A stretch of DNA of 64,000 bases from positions 14,465,001-14,529,000 of the forward strand of contig NC_090295.1 in NCBI RefSeq assembly GCF_037392515.1, written 5' to 3'. Every line of letters starts with the position of its first letter. Position 1 is the stretch's first letter. The notes beneath the pieces were generated by a model that saw nothing but the letters and a program-made list of their open reading frames with translations, did not search any database and was not told the DNA's origin. This DNA comes from Haliotis asinina (Eukaryota; Mollusca; Gastropoda; Lepetellida; Haliotidae). The translations under genes were made by a program, and so were the position numbers. Below, piece after piece: positions 49,601-58,600 of this stretch.

Positions 49601-52600
49601 CAGACCCTACATCATCGACACCTTGGAGCTCCAACACAATGTTCATCTCCTTAAGGAAGTGTTCACAGACCCTACATCATCGACACCCTGGAGCTCCAAC
49701 ACAACGTTCATCTCCTTAAGGAAGTGTTCACAGACCCTAACATTATAACTAAACTATGAAACTACTGTTTGCCTTAAATGATTATTCACTTGTTAAGCAT
49801 ATTTCAACATTTATGAGAACTATCAATAATACCATAAAAGGATAACACACTAATACATTCATTGTTGCCAAGTGATCATAACAATTTATCATTTATATGA
49901 TGACTGTATTTGTATTGTTCCTGTACCACCAATAGTGGTTTGTCAGAATAAATATTGAATTGTAAAGGTAAGGACTACATCACTGACACACATGCTCAAG
50001 AACCAGGTTAGAATTGATCCCATGCTTGTTGTTAGAGGCGACTCACATGATGTGGTGATGAGGCTCACTGACTTGGTTGACACGTCATCATATCCCAACT
50101 GCATAGATCCATGCTTTTGACAACTGAATTGTTTGGTCCAGTTTCGATTATTCACATATCATCACCATACAGCTGGAATATTCCTGATTGCAGTGTGAAA
50201 CAACAAACAACCATCATTGGCACACTGGAGCTATGATAAAACATGCACATCCTCAGAAAAGACTTCACAGTTCCTATGATTCTTGTCAGTTACTTAATGA
50301 TAGCTGTGATGTTATTTTTGATGCTTGAGTATTTAAGAATATTTCCATTGCTGCCATTGGCGAGGTTTACTGATATAAAAAAAATGTGATTGCATGAAGA
50401 AGCTGTAGCATTGCTTTTTCTCACTCAGTCTCTTGTCGTGTCAGATTTTCCATGGTGCTCATTCGGACATTGAGTGGCTTCAACGTGACTTCAACTTGTA
50501 TGTAGTCAACATGTTCGATACAGGAGAGGCAGCTCGGACACTGGAACATTCTAGAGCATCACTGGCTCACTTACTTAATGTGTACTGTCAGGTGACCACA
50601 GACAAGAAATATCAGCTTGCTGATTGGAGGATCAGGTAGGTCATGTGATGTCCTCAGGTAACCAAAACTTGATTGCAGTACACTGAGGCACAGTGAGTAA
50701 AGGTAGAAGTTTTGGTACACAAGTTATAAGCCTTATTCGGTGATATGTTTTTCAAGATATGAAAGACAAGACGAAGTTTGGAAATTATACAGCATCGAGG
50801 ATTATTTGATTTGTTTTGGATAGTCATGTCTGTTTCCTTTTTCAACCCCAGCAACACTTTTTGTGGCTTGTATTAAAATGGACTCTGTCTGTGCATTTGT
50901 GCATCAGTGCACATTTCCCTTTCCTGAGCAGGACTTTAAAATTGTTCTTTATTTCTTCACCAAGAAGCCTAGCCTCATATGGTGGTTTGTATGTGAGGTA
51001 ATACTGTGGACAACATGGACAAGAGGTGTTTATTCCTGTATGTTGTAAAGAAAAATGTTGACATCTCTTTCAGGCCACTGCCAGAGCTTATGTTGAAGTA
51101 TGCGAGGACTGACACACACTACCTGCTCTACATCTATGACAAGATGAAGAATGAACTACTGCAGAAGGGCAATGAACAGAAGAACCTCCTCTACCATGTC
51201 CTGTCAAACAGTGCCCGGATCTGTGCCAAGGTATGACCTGAAAACTGATTGTTTGACTGACGCAACAGTGCCTGATTCTGTAGCAGGGTGTGTCCCGATA
51301 GCTTATTGGCTGGTTGACGTAACAGTGCTTAAATCTCCATGAGGGAAGGTCAGTGAAGATCCTGATAGCTGGTGGGTCCATTGACACAACAGTGCCTAAA
51401 TTCTTCACAGTGAAGGTCCTGATAGCTGACTGGTGAATTAACACAATGCCATCGCACTGACTCCATCAAACAGAAGGTCTTGATAGCTGATTGGTCCATT
51501 GACACAGCAGTGCCTAAATCTCTGCTAGGGAGGGTCATGATAGTAAGTGAAGCTGATTGGTTGAGAGCACAGTATCAGCATCTGTGCCAGGATAGCCTCT
51601 AATTGGCTGTTTGACACAACAGTGCTGACAGTGACACACACTCCAAATGTACTCTATGTAATACTGAATCATTACTTGTAACTGAAGCACCTCTGAACTG
51701 CTGTGACTGTCCCTTCCTAAAAGTTTGTGTATACTCAGGTGTTCCGGAAGCCGTTGTTTGAGGAGAACCAGTACCTGGACCTGTACAGGAAGAGCAAGAA
51801 GCTGTTTAACTCCCAGCAGCTCCAGGCTCTCCGAGATCTCTATGCATGGCGGAACAAGGTGGCCAGACAGGAAGATGAGAGTCCCTGGTAGGTCAAGGTC
51901 ATCACCTAGGGTCATCCACAGGGTAATTCTGTGGTTCAATAGTCCCCATTGAACATAAGAACTGAAAAAAAATTAGCATCAGGGTCTCATACATGCAAGC
52001 AAATTCCAGGTTTAGTAAGACAGAAGTATGGTCCTCAGGCTGGGAGGTCTCTAAATGCATAATAGGCAAAAGCACCTTTTTGCTTAGATCGCTTTGCTGA
52101 GTTGGGGTCAGGAAATAAGGGTACAAATATGAATCTACTATGTATATTAAAGTAACCATTTAGTTCTCACTGTAGCATGTCCTTTGTCACAGGGGTAGCC
52201 TAATGGTTAAAACATTATCTTGTTATTCCAACGACCCCAGTGTAATGAAGGTTCAGTGTTGGGGGAGAGGGATTAGCCCAGTGGTAAAAGTGTTCGGTTA
52301 TCACACCAAAGACCCAGGTTTGATTCCCACATGGGTGCAATGCCTGGGCCTATTTTTGGTGTTTCTGGTACTGCTGGAATACTGCTAAAATTATTGTAAA
52401 ACCATACTCACTCACAAAACAGAGCAGAAAATCAGGTATCTGTGCTGGCAGATGCTGGTATATGTTGCAGGTATGTGTTCCCAAACCACATGCTGCTGCA
52501 GACAACGCAGGTGTTGCCAAGGGAACAGCAGGGTGTGTTGGCATGCTGCCGACCGATCCCTCCCCTCGTCCGACAGAATCTGTCCGAGATTCACAGCATC

Positions 52601-55600
52601 ATCCTGGAGGCGAGGAGTGTTTCTGTTGTCAAGGTCAGTGTTGTCAAGCATCCAGTAGGGGGACAGTACTAAACATGTCAAACTTGAATTTCGCAACACC
52701 AAAAAGTTGATCGACATGGCTACTATGAGTGAAGCCCATTTCTGGTGTTTCCCACCATGATATTGCTGAAATATTGTTAACAGCAGAGTAAAACTAAAAC
52801 CACCCACTCACCATTACAATTTCCTGTGGGTATTGTAGGTAGCAGAGTGGTTAAAGCAATTGCTTGCTAAGCTAAAGACTGGTTCAATTCTCCACATGAG
52901 TACAAAGTCTGAAGCCCAGTTCTGATGTCAAATTGGTGGAATATTGAGACAAATATGCATTAAGCCATGCTCACTCACTCACTCACTGTTTACTTTATGT
53001 ACATAGTAAGAAGTTCTTTCAAAACCAGTCTAGATCAGAATTTGAGAGAGGACTGGAAATCATTAGTGTTGGGTTGTAGAAAATGGCTTGGTCTTCAGAT
53101 TGTCTGATCAGACCACTAATCATTATTGAAGTTGAGATGTACTGGTTCATTGAGCTTTTTGCTTTTGAATTGGTTTACTTTTGAGGACATCCATAGGAAA
53201 AAAATTAACACTCTGTTTTGTATGCAATTGTCAAAATGAATTAACAAAAACTGAATTTTGCATCAGACTGAACGGACAAAAGCCCAGTTACCTTCTGCTG
53301 CCCAGCATCCAAAGTACGACTCCGAAAGCCTCCTTAACTGCCCTCATGACACCTCGCACCTCAACAAGGCTGTTGCCATGGTTACAGATGATGAATCCCA
53401 ACCAGGTAAATCAACAGACAGATGTGGTTTTATTTTTTTTTAAAATTCCACATTATTTATTTTCATTTCCTGTAGAGACAAATATCGCTAAGATAGCAAG
53501 GTATGGGTAATGATGCAGAGTTGCATCCCATGGTTGCACTGGGATCTTCCCAATCTTCAGTGGAAACATTTTATGATGATCTATACCAGCCCATGTCGGA
53601 AGAGTGGTTATCAAGTTAATTTAGAAAATGATGTAAATATATGAAGTAGCACATGTAACTTTCACTCCTACATCCTCAACAGTGGCTGAGTGATATCAGA
53701 CAACCCAGATTTCACAGTCCTTACTTTTAATATGATGATTAAATAGCCTTAAAATGTCATGTTCCTATGCATTGCTGTGTGCAAGAAATAAGGGGATGGC
53801 GTGGTAGCCTAGTGGTTGAAGTGTTTGCTGAATACCTGGCTTTCAACCTCAAGGAGTAGAACCTTAACATCACTGAGAGGACAATACGCCAGTGAAGGTT
53901 TGTCCTAATCGATTCTAGTCAGGTCTGTTGGAGTTGAATCGCTTAGGGCTGTCAGGATCTTCAGGTTATTGGTTTGAATCCCTGACTGTGAATACAGTGG
54001 AAACCTGATGAGTAAATTTCAAGGGACTAGCCAAATTGTTTACGTATCAGGTATTTTACTTATCCAAACTTATGAAAACCTGCCAATGACAATCATATGC
54101 ATGTACATGTATACAACAGAACAACTAAGCAGGGCTGGCCTCTAGTTGTCAGTGTATTGTCAGTGTATTGTCAGCTGCATGTAGCTGGTCAGCTAATAGT
54201 GATAATCAATAGAGAAATTTGCCAGGACCAAATAGTGTTTACTTATCTGGTCTGTTTAGTTAAAGGGTCTTTACTTTTCCACTGTAGTAGCAGAGCTCTC
54301 TGCCTCAAGACTATTTTGTTTTCAAAGAGGTGTATTTTTACTGACCTATGAAGATCAGGAGTAGAGTAGGTCTTCAGCAACCCATGTTACCACAGAATGT
54401 GACTATGGTTGTCGTGAGAGGTGACTATTGGGATCGGGTGGTCAGGCCTGCTGACTTAGTTGTGATATATCATCGGTTCCCAATTGCACAAATTGATGCT
54501 CATGATGTTGATCATTGGATTGTCCTTCCACAGTCAGTTATTTACAGACTGAGTCATAAAGCTGGAATATTGCTGAGAATGGCCTAAAACTAAACTCACT
54601 CACTCACTCACTCCATTTTTTTACTCTTTCAGATTCTTCTCTGATTTCCACATCACCATCTTTATTCCATCATGACAGGGATAAGATACTCTTGCAGGAC
54701 AAGCCAATCATCTCTGCCTTCAGCTGGACAACAAAGGTGATGACTCTTGACACTCTCTGTCTTGTTATGACGCGACAGTGTGAAATCATCAGAAATGTCT
54801 CAGTTTGTAAACAAACTGGCGAATTCTAAAATATGGGTCCTAAAGTAGAAATCTCAGATTTTCTGATTGCTTTGTGTCATAATTATGAGTGAGTTTAATT
54901 TTATGCTGCACTCAGCAATATTCCAGTTATCTTTTGGCTTTCTGTGAATCTGTATATAATCGAGTCTGGACCAGGTAATCCAGGGATCAACAGCATGAGC
55001 GTAGATCAACACAGTTAGGATACAATGACATTTGTCAACTCAGTGAGTCTGACCACTTGATCCCATTAGTTACCTCTTATGACAAGAATGGGTTACTGAA
55101 GACCAATTCTAACCTGGATCGTCTGGAGTAGTCATAATTATGATGTGAAAGTGGGAAGTAAGATGATATTCTGGACACACGAGAATGACAATGCCACAGT
55201 TTATCAGAAGACCTTTAATGTCTCAATAAATATTCAATAAGCAAATAAATTTATTTTATATGTATGTTAATTATATTTTCTCAATGAAGGTTCATGGTGT
55301 AATGACAGAACAAAAAACAGATGAAAAAGACCTGATTTACTGGTTTGGTATATCACCACATCTTGATGGTTTGTGGCAGAGGTTATCTAGACTAGTTTGA
55401 AATATCAGAGTAGGCCTCTTAAAAATATATCAAGACAGATTCATGATACAAATCTGGCAGTTCAGTACCAGTGAAATGTTGGCATTCGTGGGTAATCATA
55501 GTTGAGATAGACATTGACAATTTTAATCATTTAATGGCTTAACTAACTGGAATCATTTGTAGGTCTATATTGGTAAAATCTTTCAAATCAATGACATCAA

Positions 55601-58600
55601 AACTCTGCAGTTGCAGAGCTAGAATATGGGTGACTAATGAGTAAAACAACATCCACTCAGGTTTTTGTTGATTTTTGAATAATCAATAAATTGTTCTAGT
55701 ATTCCAGTGAAGAATATTTGTATTATTGCTTGCATGGCCTTTTTGATTTCAGAGAGCAAACAGTTTTGTGTCAGAGGTTCAGAAGAAGGCAGAAGAAATA
55801 AAGGGAATGTTTTTGAGTCCATTCCAGATGGTAAGTCAGTTCATGTAAGTTGCCTCCCTTAGTTTGCAATGCTCTGCTGTCATATGATTTTATGCCAGTA
55901 TTAGCTGACCTTTAGACTGGTCTATCAGGAATGGGCAGTCTGGTGTCTCCTGCCTTAGTTTGCACAGATCAGCTGATCATTGGTTTGAATCCAACGTAGG
56001 GCTTGACTATGTACCATGTTCTATCTGGACATTGTCATAAACTGGAGTTGCATGTCTTAGTTTTGCAAGGATATGCTGCCATATAGTTTGATGAAAACAT
56101 TGGCCTGAGTATGAGCCATGTTCTGTGAGCACAATATCTGGCATTAACTGGACACTGTTAGAGGCCAATAATCAGCAAGTCAGCAACATTTTCAGTATAA
56201 TTTCCAAATGGGAATAGATATTTTTGTATCTCCAGGAATATAACTTATGTAAAGCTAATGTGTTGGCTTGGTCATGGTGACTTGCATTCTCCCAACATGA
56301 TCTGTATCAATTGCAGGAGATGGATTTAAAGACAGACCCAGGAAGATTTGGGTCTAAACTGTCTTCCATAACCCATTCATTGTGTTTGTAAGTGTGGTAA
56401 ATGTATATTATGTCTTTATATTTCAGTATTTACAACCAGATGAAAAGTCTACTAAGACCAGAGTGACGTCACAAGCACAACTTTCCGTTCAGGTGGGTGC
56501 ATGTTGAAAATCTGTTTGTTGAAATTGTGTTGTTTTTAATGTTGAGTGTCATTTCTCTTTCTCTGAGCACCTCCATGGTAAAAAATAGTGAACTGTGTCA
56601 ATACAATATGTTAATGATAGTTTGTTAAACAACTTTTTTATTTTAAGGAAAAATATTCTGTAGAAACCTGGTATGATGTTCTGATTCTGATCAGTGTTTC
56701 ATTGAGTATGTTATGTTTATTAGTTTTCAAGCTTGACTGCAATTCATCAGTTCACTTTTGAACCATACAGACTATAACTTGTGCTGATAACAGAAACTTA
56801 TTCAATCATTCACTATGATATAATCAGGTGCCATGCAATTCCTGCTTGTTTTAGGGCATATCATAATCATTTTAGTGTCTGCTCGTCACTCAAAAGACCT
56901 GGGTTCAATTCCCCAAGTGGGCACAATGTATGAAGCCCATTTCTACTGTCGACAATCAGGATATTGCTGGAATATTGTCAAGGTTGCATAAAACCACACT
57001 AACTCCTTTACTCCATGTTACAGTAAACTGAAGTCTGTTTCTGAATAATCAACCACATTATTCCCTACAAAGTCTTAAAAGGGTGAATAATCTTCTCCTT
57101 TCCTTGTTTTAGAATGTAAATCCTTGGAAGCTGAAACCAAACACTGTCAAGAAGAAGGATGTAAAACCGCCGAAAGAGCAGACATCGGACACAGAGATCG
57201 ACCCAGTAACAGGTCAACCAGTGCATATATATGGTGAGTGACAGGTGCCCAGTGAGTTCCAGGTTTGGAGCGGTTGACAGAACTTCATTGTTGGTCATCG
57301 GAGTGGAGTTTTGGAATCAGGTGGAGATGGGTCCTTTGGCAAAGTTGGAGTTAATTAAGTGAAAGGTCAAGCAAGATATAAAAAATCAAGAGTGACAGGT
57401 GTTCCTTTTTGTCCCTGTAAGAATTAGATCCAGCATTTTACAGTCAAAGGCAGTGTTTGAAATAGTTCCTGTGGATTATACATTATTGAAACATTTCCTA
57501 TTTGCAGTTCACCACTTGGTTTCAATGTGTGACTTTTGTTCCCACTGTCATGATGGTAGAATAATGGCAGGTCAGGCTTTTAAACCTGACTGAACCTGAC
57601 TGACTTCCTCCCTACACTCACTCGCACTCCACATTCTACTGCTTATGTTTAAGAATTGCTCACTCACTCACTCTTTTTGTGTTTCAGAACAAATGCTCGC
57701 TCTCTTGCTCACCCACCCACCCACTCACTCACTGTTCATGTTTCAGAACCCCCTGCCAAGAAAATGAAGGTTGACACTATCCCCATCAGCACCAATGAGT
57801 TTGTGCTGCGGGAACAGGCTCAGGTGAGACATGCTAAGGATAATACTGGAGGACATAGATGAAGCTGCTGACTCTAGGGATGAAGCTGCTGGCAGCAGCG
57901 GTGAAGCAGCTGGCAATAGGGGTGGGCGCTGCTGGCACGAGGGGTGAGGCTGATGACAGTAGGGGTGATGCAGCTGGCACTAGGGGTAAAGCAGCTGGCA
58001 CTATTGGTGGAGCTGCTGGCACTAGGGGTGAAGCTGCTGACTCTAGGGGTGAAGCTGCTGGCAGCAGGGGTGAAGCAGCTGGCACTAGGGTGGAGCTGCT
58101 GACTCTAGGGGTGAAGCTGCTGGCAGCAGGGGTGAAGCAGCTGGCACTAGGGGTGGAGCTGCTGGCACTAGGGGTGATGCTGCTGGCACTAGGGGTGAAG
58201 CAGCTGGCACTAGGGGTGAAGCAGCTGGCACTATTGGTGAAGCAGCTGGCACTAGGGGTGAAGCTGATGACAGTAGGGGTGAAGCTGCTGGCACTAGGGG
58301 TGAAGCAGCTGGCACTATTGGTGGAGCTGATGGCACTAGGGGTGAAGCTGATGACAGTAGGGGTGGGGGTGTTGCCTTGTGTTGAGATAGTCACACCTTG
58401 GCCCTTAATGTGTACGATATGTGAAGATGCTCTGCCATGGTGTGGCTAAAGGAGGTATAAAACCCATACTCAGCAAAGTTCAATCTTGTGACTGGGAAAG
58501 GTGAACTCAGAATATGTCTTCCATGCCTACCACACAGATCTTAGTTCAATTATCTCAAATATGTGAGACAGGAATGTTTCTTGGATTTTAATTTAATTAT

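Noticed and set aside
57834-58449. Long frames on both strands (up to about 196 codons) of Ala/Ser/Leu/Gly repeats
   Set aside because: They follow only from a stop-free 21-bp minisatellite inside an EXOSC10 intron. There is no start context or splice support.
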